DNA from: Bacteroidales bacterium
GTDB lineage: Bacteria > Bacteroidota > Bacteroidia > Bacteroidales > UBA932
Direction of reading: 5' to 3'
NCBI GenBank assembly: GCA_012513425.1
Contig: JAAZCF010000143.1
Span: 1 to 22,701, forward strand
Length of the DNA stretch: 22,701 bases
Shown: positions 14,430 to 22,701 of the stretch, one piece after another
Position numbering within the stretch: position 1 is the first letter of the stretch
Layout: every line of letters starts with the position of its first letter
Translations under genes and position numbers: made by a program
Notes under the pieces: generated by a model
The model's input: only the letters and a program-made list of their open reading frames with translations
Told to the model about the DNA's origin: nothing
Databases searched by the model: none

Positions 14430-15449
14430 ATGGCATTTTCATTTTTAACTCAAGAACTTGCGATAGACCTTGGTACAGCCAACACCGTCTTTTTCATGAA
14501 TGACAAAAAGGTGATTGACGAACCTTCTGTCGTAGCGTTTGACATTCCTTCAGGTAAAGCTATTGCCGTAGGAACCCAGGCTAAACTCATGCACGAACGC
14601 ACAAATCCTTCTATCCGCACAGTGCGTCCATTGAAAAATGGCGTTATTGCTGACTTTGAAGCAGCTGAAGTTATGATTAGAGAGTTTATCAAAATGACCA
14701 ACCGCAAACGCGCTTTGTTCTCTCCAAACCTAAAAATTGTGGTGTGTATTCCAAAAGGTAGTACTGAGGTTGAAATCAGGGCTGTGCGCGACTCTTGCGA
14801 ACATGCAGGAGGTAGAGATGTATATATGATTTTTGAGCCTATGGCAGCCGCTTTAGGTATAGGCCTTGATGTCACAGCTCCGTCAGGAAACATGGTTGTT
14901 GATATTGGAGGTGGAACCACAGAAGTATCCGTAATTTCTCTTGGTGGTATTGTATCTAGCGAAAGTATATCAACTGCCGGCGATGTGTTTACCTACGATA
15001 TTCAGCAATACATGAAGCAGCAACACAACATCAAGATTGGCGAAATCACTGCTGAGGATATTAAAATTACAATTGGCGCCGCAATAACAGAGCTTGATGA
15101 AACGCCAGAGCCTTATGTAGTCAGCGGTCCAAACTTGATGACTGCCCACCCTGTGGAGGCCCAAGTGACTTCTCAAGAGATTGCTCACTGTTTGGACAAA
15201 TCCCTTGTTAATTTGGAGCATTCTGTCCTCAATGTACTTGAAAAAACTCCTCCTGAGTTATATAGTGACATCGTACGAAAAGGTATTTTTCTTACCGGTG
15301 GCGGAGCCCTTCTCAAAGGTCTTGACCAAAGGCTTTCAAAGAAAATTAATATTCCATTTCATGTGTCTGAAGACCCGCTTCGAGCTGTAGCCAGAGGCAC
15401 ATGCGCTGCGCTTAAAAATACTTCGACTTACAAATTCTTGTTGAGGTAA
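14430..15449 (+). CDS. mreB: Rod shape-determining protein MreB (bacterial actin)
   Basis: MreB forms membrane-bound actin-like filaments that guide the wall-elongation machinery. The 339-residue protein has the phosphate-1 loop IDLGTANT at 12-19, the EPMAAALG segment with E136 as the expected hydrolytic residue, the phosphate-2 loop DIGGGTTE at 158-165 and the C-terminal adenosine loop LTGGGALLKGL. The amphipathic start AFSFLTQEL is the expected membrane-contact region. Length is typical. The stop codon overlaps the start of mreC (TAATG), which suggests translational coupling within the mre operon. Confidence 0.97.
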   Translation: MAFSFLTQELAIDLGTANTVFFMNDKKVIDEPSVVAFDIPSGKAIAVGTQAKLMHERTNPSIRTVRPLKNGVIADFEAAEVMIREFIKMTNRKRALFSPNLKIVVCIPKGSTEVEIRAVRDSCEHAGGRDVYMIFEPMAAALGIGLDVTAPSGNMVVDIGGGTTEVSVISLGGIVSSESISTAGDVFTYDIQQYMKQQHNIKIGEITAEDIKITIGAAITELDETPEPYVVSGPNLMTAHPVEAQVTSQEIAHCLDKSLVNLEHSVLNVLEKTPPELYSDIVRKGIFLTGGGALLKGLDQRLSKKINIPFHVSEDPLRAVARGTCAALKNTSTYKFLLR

Positions 15450-16273
15450 TGGGTCGTTCTGCCTTTGTTCGGAACATTATTACCATTGTGGTATTCATTA
15501 CTCTTGAGGCTTTATGCATTGTAATGATTACCAACAATAGCATTGTGCAACGTTACAACATTATGGGCGACCTTAGAGAAGTCCAGTCTTTCTTTTGGGA
15601 AAAGACGGGCGATATCTCTTACTATTTTTCTTTAAAAAAAGACAACCAAGCTCTTGTTGCTGAGAATGAAAATCTTCGCCGCCAGCTTGGTTTGTACCAA
15701 CAACTAGGAGCTGTTTCTGACAGCTCTTTTACTCCAATATCCGGAGGATATTCTTACACTCAGGCTGACATTGTGAAAATGTCCACATCAAAGCAACACA
15801 ACTATATGTTGCTGAACAAAGGTTCCATACTGGGCATTAGCGAAGGTATGGGTGTTGTCTCCGATAATGGAATTGTCGGCATTGTTGATGCTGTAAGTGA
15901 TAATTATTCTCATGTGATTTCAACCCTAAATGTTGGACAATCCATCAGTGCCCGCCTCGCAAAAAATGACCATTTTGGCCTTATGCATTGGGATGGAGTT
16001 GACCAACACAAGGCCACTCTCAGCGAAATATCCCTACATTGCGAGGCAGCAAGAGGAGACACTATTTCTACAAGCGGATATTCAAGCGTATTCCCTGCAG
16101 ATATCCCTATTGGAATTGTAAGTGATATCAAGCAAGTTGGCGGTCTGTACCTTGATATTGAAGTAGAATTATTTCAAGATTACAAGTCATTGCGCCATGT
16201 ATATATTGTCGCTAATAATGATAAAAGTGAGATAACACAACTCGAACAACAAGCCGGAATTAATGAAGACTAA
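15449..16273 (+). CDS. mreC: Rod shape-determining protein MreC
   Basis: MreC is a bitopic inner-membrane protein that activates PBP2/RodA from the periplasm. The 274-residue protein has one N-terminal membrane segment (about 9-28), a short coiled coil containing AENENLRRQLG (about 71-81), and the beta-sandwich region (about 100-255) with LLNKGSILGISEGMGVVS and IPIGIVSDI, which match the MreC family. The ATG shares one base with the mreB stop, and the 3' end overlaps mreD by 11 nt. Confidence 0.95.
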   Translation: MGRSAFVRNIITIVVFITLEALCIVMITNNSIVQRYNIMGDLREVQSFFWEKTGDISYYFSLKKDNQALVAENENLRRQLGLYQQLGAVSDSSFTPISGGYSYTQADIVKMSTSKQHNYMLLNKGSILGISEGMGVVSDNGIVGIVDAVSDNYSHVISTLNVGQSISARLAKNDHFGLMHWDGVDQHKATLSEISLHCEAARGDTISTSGYSSVFPADIPIGIVSDIKQVGGLYLDIEVELFQDYKSLRHVYIVANNDKSEITQLEQQAGINED

Positions 16274-16775
16274 TCCATCTAAAATACTTTTCTGCGCAGT
16301 CGTTCTGTTAATACAGATTGTCCTATCTGACTTTGTCAATATTGGACCATATGTATATCTATGCACAGTACCTATGCTTGTGATCTACCTCTCTATGGAT
16401 CAAGACAGCATTGGGTCAATGCTGCTGGCATTTGGATTCGGACTTGCTGTTGATGCATTGGAAGACGGCGTTCTTGGCTTGAATGCAGTATCTGCAGTTG
16501 CATTAGCTGCCGTTCGCAAGCCATTATTTACAATTTTTTTTAGCAAAGAGAATCTCAATCGAGCTATCATTCCTTCCATACAAGAAGTTGGGATATTCAA
16601 GCACGTCAACTATATTTTATGCTCTCTTGTTGTTTACTTTGTTGTCTATATCTTCTTTGATTCCATCGGATTGGAGAATTTTTCAACCTCTTTGCTGAGG
16701 CTTGTATTTAGTTGTGCAGCAAATTTGCTGCTTATCTTGAGCCTTGATTTTTTTCTTCTAAATACTCGTAGATAA
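16263..16775 (+). CDS. mreD: Rod shape-determining protein MreD
   Basis: A 170-residue hydrophobic protein with about five membrane segments, in the place and of the size expected for MreD, the small multispanning partner of MreC in the elongasome. Sequence motifs are weak in this family; the call rests on membrane topology, the FGFGLAVDALEDGVLGLNAV segment, similar to the family's conserved glycine-rich turn, and location between mreC and mrdA. It starts inside the mreC 3' end (11-nt overlap) and ends 2 nt before mrdA. Confidence 0.9.
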   Translation: MKTNPSKILFCAVVLLIQIVLSDFVNIGPYVYLCTVPMLVIYLSMDQDSIGSMLLAFGFGLAVDALEDGVLGLNAVSAVALAAVRKPLFTIFFSKENLNRAIIPSIQEVGIFKHVNYILCSLVVYFVVYIFFDSIGLENFSTSLLRLVFSCAANLLLILSLDFFLLNTRR

Positions 16776-16777
16776 AA

Positions 16778-18616
16778 ATGGCACTGTTTGTCAGTAAAAA
16801 AAATATCCTTTTGATATCTGTCACCATTGCTTTTTTGACTATAATGGTCAGATTGTTCAATGTGCAGATTATTGAAGATAAATATCGCATCAATGCCGAA
16901 AACAATGCTCTCAAATACAAAATCAATTATCCTGCCCGAGGGCGTATTTTGGATCGAAACGGAGGAATACTGGTTGATAATAAACTGATATACGACATTG
17001 AGGTAGTTCCTGTAGATGTCAAGCCTTTTGACACTTTGGCTCTATGTAAGCTGTTCCAAATTGATGAATCTTTTGTAAAAGAGCGTTTCGAACAATATTC
17101 TCGTAATCGCAGTCTACGTTACAATTCTGTCTCTTTTTTGAAACAAGTATCAAGCGAGATGTACAACAATTTTGCTGAAAAAAGTTACTTATTTCACGGT
17201 TTTGATGCTGTGGTGCGAACAGCCCGCTCTTATCCAATAAACTCAGGAGGAAATCTTCTTGGCTATATCAGTGAAGTGGATCAAGACTTCCTTGATAATA
17301 ATGAAGGCTATTCCATGGGTGATTTTGCCGGAAAAACTGGTATGGAGATGGCTTTTGAAGATAGACTCAAAGGAGAAAAGGGCTACGATATTTATCTTAG
17401 AGATGTTAATAACCGCATTTTGGAGCCTTATGAAGATGGTATGTATGACAAAGAAGCTGTCGAAGGAATTGATGTGGTTTCAACTATTGACATGAACCTT
17501 CAAGCTTATGGTCAGCATCTCATGGAAAATAAAGTAGGTTCAGTAGTTGCCATTGAGCCCGCAACAGGTGAAATTCTTGCTATGGTTTCCAGCCCTGGTA
17601 TTGATGTATCTCAGTTGGCCGAAATTAACAAATATTACTCTACTCTTATCACAGATCCATACAAGCCTATGTTCAATAGAGCTGTTCAATCTGCCCAGCC
17701 GCCTGGTTCTGTATTTAAGATTGTCAATGGGTTGATAGGTCTTCAAGAAGGCGTTCTAACTCCTGAAACCAAATATCCTTGCCACTCAGGGTACTCTGTT
17801 GGCAAAATTAAAGTTGGTTGCCATAGTCACACATCTCCTATTGATATGTATCAATCATTAATGATGTCATGCAATGCATATTATTGCTATGTATTTCGCG
17901 ACATTATTGATAACCCTAAATATGAAAGTGTGTCAGATGCATTTGATGCTTGGAGAGAATATGTCATGTCATTTGGTTTTGGAACAAAACTTGGCACAGA
18001 TATTCCTTATGAACTAGCCGGAAATGTCCCTTCAAGAGCCACATATGACAAATTGCATGGAGAAAATCGCTGGAAGTCGCTATCTATCATCTCGCTTGCT
18101 ATCGGGCAAGGAGAGCTTGGCTGTACGCCTCTTCACCTTGCAAATCTCTGTGCTACAGTAGCAAACAGAGGATATTATATAACGCCTCATTATGTAAAAT
18201 ATAACGCAGATGGTGTTGTTGATAGTGCATATACTATTAAACACTATACAAAAGTAGATCCCAAGTATTTTCCTGATGTGGTTGAGGGCATGAGAAGAGC
18301 TGTACATGGCGGCCCTGGAGGCACTGCCCGCTCTGTAGAGATCCCTGGAATAGAAATGTGCGCCAAAACCGGCACAGCACAAAATCCGCATGGTGATGAT
18401 CACTCAGTGTTTATCTGTTTTGCACCAAAAGACAATCCCAAAATAGCAATTGCTGCATATGTAGAAAATGGAGGATTTGGAGCCACTTGGGCCGCTCCTA
18501 TAGCCTCTTTGATGGTAGAAAAATATTTGAAAGGCGAAATTAGTCCTGACAGACAATATATGGAGCAGAATATGATTGAGTCCAATTTGCTAAATAAAGT
18601 AAGAGTAAGTAGATAA
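16778..18616 (+). CDS. mrdA: Penicillin-binding protein 2 (class B transpeptidase of the elongasome)
   Basis: PBP2 cross-links new peptidoglycan during lateral growth as partner of RodA. The 612-residue protein has an N-terminal membrane anchor (about 9-27), the pedestal/dimerisation domain (PARGRILDRNGGILVDN onward; GNLLGYISEV-like segment near 155, with FAGKTGMEMAFE after it) and the transpeptidase domain with the active-site S311-VFK314, S364-C-N366 and K530-T-G532. Length is normal. Its ATG lies 2 nt after mreD and its stop shares a base with the rodA ATG, so synthesis of the two partners is likely coupled. Confidence 0.96.
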   Translation: MALFVSKKNILLISVTIAFLTIMVRLFNVQIIEDKYRINAENNALKYKINYPARGRILDRNGGILVDNKLIYDIEVVPVDVKPFDTLALCKLFQIDESFVKERFEQYSRNRSLRYNSVSFLKQVSSEMYNNFAEKSYLFHGFDAVVRTARSYPINSGGNLLGYISEVDQDFLDNNEGYSMGDFAGKTGMEMAFEDRLKGEKGYDIYLRDVNNRILEPYEDGMYDKEAVEGIDVVSTIDMNLQAYGQHLMENKVGSVVAIEPATGEILAMVSSPGIDVSQLAEINKYYSTLITDPYKPMFNRAVQSAQPPGSVFKIVNGLIGLQEGVLTPETKYPCHSGYSVGKIKVGCHSHTSPIDMYQSLMMSCNAYYCYVFRDIIDNPKYESVSDAFDAWREYVMSFGFGTKLGTDIPYELAGNVPSRATYDKLHGENRWKSLSIISLAIGQGELGCTPLHLANLCATVANRGYYITPHYVKYNADGVVDSAYTIKHYTKVDPKYFPDVVEGMRRAVHGGPGGTARSVEIPGIEMCAKTGTAQNPHGDDHSVFICFAPKDNPKIAIAAYVENGGFGATWAAPIASLMVEKYLKGEISPDRQYMEQNMIESNLLNKVRVSR

Positions 18617-20058
18617 TGGCAGGGAAATCTATATATAGGAAATATGATTGGCCACTCATTTTGAGTTACGTGGCTCTGCTTGTTTTTGGTTGGTTGAATG
18701 TTTATTCATCTATTCATACTGATACATCTTCTTTGTTAAATATGCCTGAGCCGTATAACAATCATCCTATTTGGATATGCACCGCATTGTTTGTGGCATC
18801 TTTAATATTGTTTATCATTCCTTCTCGAATTTATGAAGGCTTTTCCTGGCTTTTTTATGTAGGCATTGCCGGATTACTGCTTGTTACAACTTTCATTGGT
18901 ACAGACATTAACGGATCCAAATCTTGGTTGACTTTTGGTGGTTTCGCTATTCAACCTGCTGAGTTTTCGAAGATCACGACTTCTTTGGCTTTGGCTACTC
19001 TTATGAGCAAATATGGTTTCAATATTAAATATCCAAGAAATTGGATTAGAGCATTTGCGACTATCGGGCTGCCGATGTTGCTTATTCTATTAGAAAAAGA
19101 AACTGGCTCAATGTTGGTCTATTTGGGATTTTTATTATTATTCTACAGAGAAGGCATGAGCGGTTGGTTGCTTCTTGCCGGTCTGTTTTCAATTTTGACA
19201 TTTATTCTTTGTTTGGTAGCATCTCCTTTTGTGGCAATGCTGGTATTATTGGGATGTTTTATTCTCATATACTTCTTCCATTACAAAATGGAAATGAAGG
19301 GTATCATTATTACGATTATTACAATTTTCGCCCTTTCTTTCCTACCAAAAATCTTATTAATGGACTTTATTGTCACTATTAATCCATTTAAGCCAGAGGT
19401 TTGGGTGGCACTTATCACAGTTGCTATTGTATTATTCTTACTATTCCGCAATTATATTCAAAAAAAACGCGATGCCTTTGCGAGAAACATTTTGGTGATG
19501 TACCTTGCCTTCACCAGCTTTATCTTTTCTGTGGAATTTATCTTTCATAATGTGCTTCAAGACCACCAGAGATCAAGAATTGAGGTTGTTTTAGGAATAA
19601 AAGATGATCCGAAAGGTATTGGATACAATGTCCATCAATCTTTGATTGCCATAGGTTCAGGTGGATTTAGCGGAAAAGGTTATCTGCAAGGAACTCAAAC
19701 CAGACTCAATTTTGTACCAGAACAAACTACTGATTTCATCTTCTGTACTGTCGGAGAAGAATGGGGCTTTTTAGGAGCCTTGGCTATTCTTGGTATATAT
19801 TTCTTTATGCTATGCAGAATCATCAACAGAGCAGAGAAAAACAGCGACAACTTTACAAGAATATATGGCTACTGCGTAGCGTGTTGCTTACTCACGCACA
19901 TTGTAATAAACATAAGTATGACAATAGGTATGATGCCAGTCATTGGAATTCCTTTACCTTTCATCAGCTACGGTGGATCCTCCCTAATCGCTTTTACAAT
20001 CCTGTTGTTTATTTTTATAAGACTGGATTTTGATCAATGGAAATATTTAAAACAATAA
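18616..20058 (+). CDS. rodA: Rod shape-determining protein RodA (SEDS glycosyltransferase)
   Basis: RodA polymerises lipid II into glycan strands in the inner membrane together with PBP2. The SEDS signature blocks are present: LTFGGFAIQPAEFSK near residue 105-119, DHQRSRI at 316-322, DPKGIGYN at 331-338 (D331 being the conserved Asp), AIGSGGFSGKG, NFVPEQTTDFIF, GEEWGFLG and the C-terminal PLPFISYGGSS. At 480 residues it is about 110 longer than the E. coli protein; the extra sequence lies mainly between residues 184 and 315 and is very hydrophobic. This length is common for Bacteroidota RodA as far as I recall. Linkage to mrdA supports RodA over FtsW. Confidence 0.95.
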   Translation: MAGKSIYRKYDWPLILSYVALLVFGWLNVYSSIHTDTSSLLNMPEPYNNHPIWICTALFVASLILFIIPSRIYEGFSWLFYVGIAGLLLVTTFIGTDINGSKSWLTFGGFAIQPAEFSKITTSLALATLMSKYGFNIKYPRNWIRAFATIGLPMLLILLEKETGSMLVYLGFLLLFYREGMSGWLLLAGLFSILTFILCLVASPFVAMLVLLGCFILIYFFHYKMEMKGIIITIITIFALSFLPKILLMDFIVTINPFKPEVWVALITVAIVLFLLFRNYIQKKRDAFARNILVMYLAFTSFIFSVEFIFHNVLQDHQRSRIEVVLGIKDDPKGIGYNVHQSLIAIGSGGFSGKGYLQGTQTRLNFVPEQTTDFIFCTVGEEWGFLGALAILGIYFFMLCRIINRAEKNSDNFTRIYGYCVACCLLTHIVINISMTIGMMPVIGIPLPFISYGGSSLIAFTILLFIFIRLDFDQWKYLKQ

Positions 20059-20070
20059 AATAAAATAAAA

Positions 20071-22701
20071 ATGTCTTCGAATTTCGCAGATAGGCACAAT
20101 GGCCCAGACGAAGCTCAAGTTAGTTCAATGCTTGAGATTTTGGGTTTGGATTCATTAGATGCTTTGGTTAAACAAACTATTCCTTCAGACATACTAATAA
20201 ACGCTCCTTTACAGTTGGATGCAGCTGTTTCAGAAAATGATTATCTCTGCTCATTAAAAAAACTTGCCGGTAAAAATCAAACCTTTCGTTCAATGATTGG
20301 TATGGGCTTTTATGGCTGTGCATCCCCTGCGGTAATCATCAGAAATATTTTTGAGAATCCAAGTTGGTACACTTCATACACTCCATACCAGGCTGAGATT
20401 TCTCAAGGCCGACTAGAAGCATTGATAGTTTTTCAAACAATGATTTCATCTCTTACAGGTTTTTCATTGTCTAATTGTTCTATGTTAGACGACGCTACTG
20501 CAGCTGCCGAAGCTATGCGTATGATGTATAACTTGAGAAGTCGTGAGGAAGTTAAAGAAGGCAGAAACCGTTTTTTTGTGGATTCCAATATGTTTCCACA
20601 AGTACTTTCTGTTCTTCAAACTCGCGCTTTGCCTCCTGGTTTTGAAATTGAAATCGGTAATTATGCAGAATGTGATTTTTCAAAGAAATATTTCGGAGCT
20701 TTTATTCAATATCCTGCAGCCAATGGTTGTCTAAATGATTACAGAGAGTTCTGCGCTACTGCCCATGATAATGGCTGTCTTGTTGCTGCTTATTGTGACA
20801 TTCTGGCTCTTTCCATTTTAAAAGAGCCTGCCGCATGGGGAGCTGATATTGCTGTTGGAACTGCCCAACGATTTGGTTTGCCAATGGGCTTTGGAGGTCC
20901 TACTGCAGGCTTCATGGCTTGTAGAGATGAATACAAACGCAACCTTCCAGGTCGAATAGTTGGAGTTTCTGTAGACCGCCTAGGCAACACGGCTTATCGT
21001 CTTGCACTCCAGACCAGAGAGCAGCATATCAAAAGAGAAAAAGCCACTTCAAATATTTGCACAGCAACTGCTCTAATGAATTCTATGACTGCCATGTTCG
21101 CTGTTTGGCACGGCCCAAAAGGCATCAAAGCTATTGCCAATAATGCTTATTCCTTTGCTCATGGGTTTGCAAATATTCTAAAAGAAAGCGGATATAGACT
21201 CAGTTGCGAGAACTTTTTTGACACCATTGAGGTTATAGCCCAAAATGTTGATGTGATTGCTTCAAGAGCTCTTGAGGCTGGCTACAACTTCTTTTTCACT
21301 AATGAAGGCCATATTCGCATAAGCTTTGACGAGCTTTCGAATTGCATGGAAATTAATACATTACGGGAAATATTCGGTTGTGGATCCAGAATTCCTGAAG
21401 ATAATTCGGATTCCATATATATGGCTCGCGAAAGTGAAATTCTCACTGAGGAAGTGTTCAACAGCTACCATTGCGAGACAGAAATGATGAGATATATCAA
21501 AAAACTTGAGCGCAGAGACATTTCTCTCACTCACAGCATGATTCCTCTGGGTTCTTGCACAATGAAGCTCAACGCAGCTGTCGAAATGATGCCTCTTTGC
21601 TGGTCTGAATTATGCAATTTGCATCCTTATGCTCCAAAAGAGCAAGCAGAAGGCACACTTGCTCTAATAAAAGATTTAGAGAAAGATTTGGCGGTCATCA
21701 CCGGATTTGAAACCTGTTCACTTCAGCCAAACAGCGGTGCAGCCGGCGAATATGCAGGCCTGATGACAATAAGAGGTTATCTACAAGCCAACGGAGGCAG
21801 CAATAGAAATATCATGATTCTCCCCACTTCAGCCCACGGCACAAATCCGGCCTCTGCTGCTATGGCAGGTTTTAATATTGTACTGGTAGGTTGCGACGAC
21901 AATGGAAATATCAATGTAGAAGAGTTACGCAATAAAGCAGATGAAGCTGGCGAAAATCTGGCAGGCATGATGATTACCTACCCTTCAACTCATGGTGTGT
22001 TCGAATTAAAGATTCGCGAAATAATTGATATTATTCACAGCAAAGGCGCTCTAATATATATGGATGGTGCAAATATGAATGCACAAGTAGGCCTCACCAA
22101 TCCTGGCTTTATCGGTGCAGATATATGCCACCTCAACTTACATAAAACTTTTGCCATGCCTCATGGCGGTGGCGGTCCTGGAGTCGGACCTATCTGCTGC
22201 ACAAAGGCTCTGATGCCATATTTGCCAGGTCATCCTATTGTTCCGGAATGTGGAGGAAAAGGGGTCACTGCAGTTTCTGCTGCTCCTTATGGCTCTGCCC
22301 TTCTTCTACCAATCACTCATGCCTACATAAAATTATTAGGACCTGACGGCCTTCGCCGCGCCAGTAGAATTGCTATTCTTAATGCAAACTATATGTCGGC
22401 CAAACTACTTCCGGAGCTGAAAACACTATACACCGGAGCTAACGGCAGAGTCGCTCATGAGTGTATTATCGACCTCCGTCATTTCAAAGCAGAATATGGA
22501 ATTGATGCTACAGATGTGGCAAAGAGACTAATGGATTTTGGTTTCCATGCTCCTACTCTCAGTTTTCCTGTACATGAAACTTTGATGATTGAGCCAACGG
22601 AAAGTGAGCCTTTGGCAGAACTTGACCGCTATATGGAAGCCCTCAAGACTATTGTTGCAGAATGTGAAGATATTAAAGCAGGCAGGCTTGATCCTGAAGA
22701 C
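20071..22701 (+). CDS. gcvP: Glycine dehydrogenase (decarboxylating), P-protein, 3' end missing
   Basis: The P-protein of the glycine cleavage system decarboxylates glycine with pyridoxal phosphate and passes the aminomethyl group to the lipoyl H-protein. The frame is open from ATG 20071 to the window edge: 877 codons of an expected roughly 950. It is the fused single-chain form with both halves: the N-terminal half (RHNGPDEAQ, MIGMGFYG, TPYQAEISQGRLEAL, GTAQRFGLPMGFGGP) and the C-terminal half (SMIPLGSCTMK at 489-499, TSAHGTNPASA, and PLP-binding K692 in NLHKTFAMPHGGGGPG). It lies 12 nt after rodA in an A/T-only gap with no promoter that I can see; readthrough from the mre operon or a promoter inside rodA are both possible. 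Confidence 0.96.
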   Translation, partial: MSSNFADRHNGPDEAQVSSMLEILGLDSLDALVKQTIPSDILINAPLQLDAAVSENDYLCSLKKLAGKNQTFRSMIGMGFYGCASPAVIIRNIFENPSWYTSYTPYQAEISQGRLEALIVFQTMISSLTGFSLSNCSMLDDATAAAEAMRMMYNLRSREEVKEGRNRFFVDSNMFPQVLSVLQTRALPPGFEIEIGNYAECDFSKKYFGAFIQYPAANGCLNDYREFCATAHDNGCLVAAYCDILALSILKEPAAWGADIAVGTAQRFGLPMGFGGPTAGFMACRDEYKRNLPGRIVGVSVDRLGNTAYRLALQTREQHIKREKATSNICTATALMNSMTAMFAVWHGPKGIKAIANNAYSFAHGFANILKESGYRLSCENFFDTIEVIAQNVDVIASRALEAGYNFFFTNEGHIRISFDELSNCMEINTLREIFGCGSRIPEDNSDSIYMARESEILTEEVFNSYHCETEMMRYIKKLERRDISLTHSMIPLGSCTMKLNAAVEMMPLCWSELCNLHPYAPKEQAEGTLALIKDLEKDLAVITGFETCSLQPNSGAAGEYAGLMTIRGYLQANGGSNRNIMILPTSAHGTNPASAAMAGFNIVLVGCDDNGNINVEELRNKADEAGENLAGMMITYPSTHGVFELKIREIIDIIHSKGALIYMDGANMNAQVGLTNPGFIGADICHLNLHKTFAMPHGGGGPGVGPICCTKALMPYLPGHPIVPECGGKGVTAVSAAPYGSALLLPITHAYIKLLGPDGLRRASRIAILNANYMSAKLLPELKTLYTGANGRVAHECIIDLRHFKAEYGIDATDVAKRLMDFGFHAPTLSFPVHETLMIEPTESEPLAELDRYMEALKTIVAECEDIKAGRLDPED

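Noticed and set aside
14450..14920. 156-residue minus-strand reading frame inside mreB
   Set aside because: Antisense to the strongly conserved actin core. It has no promoter-like box and no family resemblance.
18616..20058. Reading the SEDS gene as ftsW
   Set aside because: It overlaps mrdA and follows mreBCD, which is the elongasome setting. A division SEDS protein would be expected near murG, murD or ftsI.
1..22701. A hidden new defence, mobile or signalling system
   Set aside because: Every stretch longer than about 110 bp is filled by a recognised gene, base composition looks even by eye, and no transposase, integrase, tRNA, CRISPR repeat or toxin-antitoxin pair was seen on either strand.

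Overview
The window is an ordinary chromosomal housekeeping segment of a low-GC member of the Bacteroidales (phylum Bacteroidota). The evidence is the protein content (a GH77 enzyme with N-terminal CBM20 domains, a 480-residue RodA, a topoisomerase I with C-terminal GRFGP repeats and no zinc ribbons), the promoter style (TAnnTTTG -7 boxes about 20 nt before start codons) and the absence of clear Shine-Dalgarno sequences. I cannot name the family or genus from sequence alone. About 98% is coding. The longest stretch without a gene is about 110 bp, so no large unexplained gap exists, and I see no RNA gene, insertion sequence, prophage, CRISPR array or defence cassette.

Layout. (1) Positions 1-362, minus: 5' part of a flippase-like (LPG_synthase_TM) membrane protein, running off the left edge. 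(2) 433-2259, plus: a PfkB-family adenosine/sugar kinase and an exported MBL-fold hydrolase, 12 nt apart. (3) 2261-9120, minus: a four-gene unit transcribed ponA-ddl-prmC-malQ with gaps of 4, 3 and 1 nt. (4) 9232-12138, plus: topA, a good intrinsic terminator, then an Lrp/AsnC regulator with its own promoter. (5) 12127-12795, minus: ispD, overlapping the regulator tail to tail by 12 nt. (6) 12882-22701, plus: purH-mreB-mreC-mreD-mrdA-rodA-gcvP, with gcvP cut by the right edge.

How they work together. The core theme is peptidoglycan growth and cell shape. Ddl makes D-Ala-D-Ala, IspD feeds the isoprenoid supply from which the undecaprenyl carrier is made, PBP1A polymerises and cross-links, and MreBCD, PBP2 and RodA form the elongasome. 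The elongasome genes are chained by 1-11 nt overlaps or 2 nt gaps, which suggests translational coupling. The nearest promoter-like sequence upstream of them is that of purH. The remaining genes serve central metabolism (PurH, GcvP, PfkB kinase, MalQ), translation (PrmC) and DNA topology (TopA).

I found no convincing new biological system. The points most worth a second look are regulatory or architectural: a perfect 26-bp palindrome in the 3' end of malQ beside a tail-to-tail junction only 1 nt wide; an ispD terminator whose U-tract lies antisense to the lysine codons of the Lrp tail; back-to-back overlapping promoters at 386-412; a MalQ whose first CBM20 seems to have lost its glycan-binding loop; and an enlarged RodA membrane domain.
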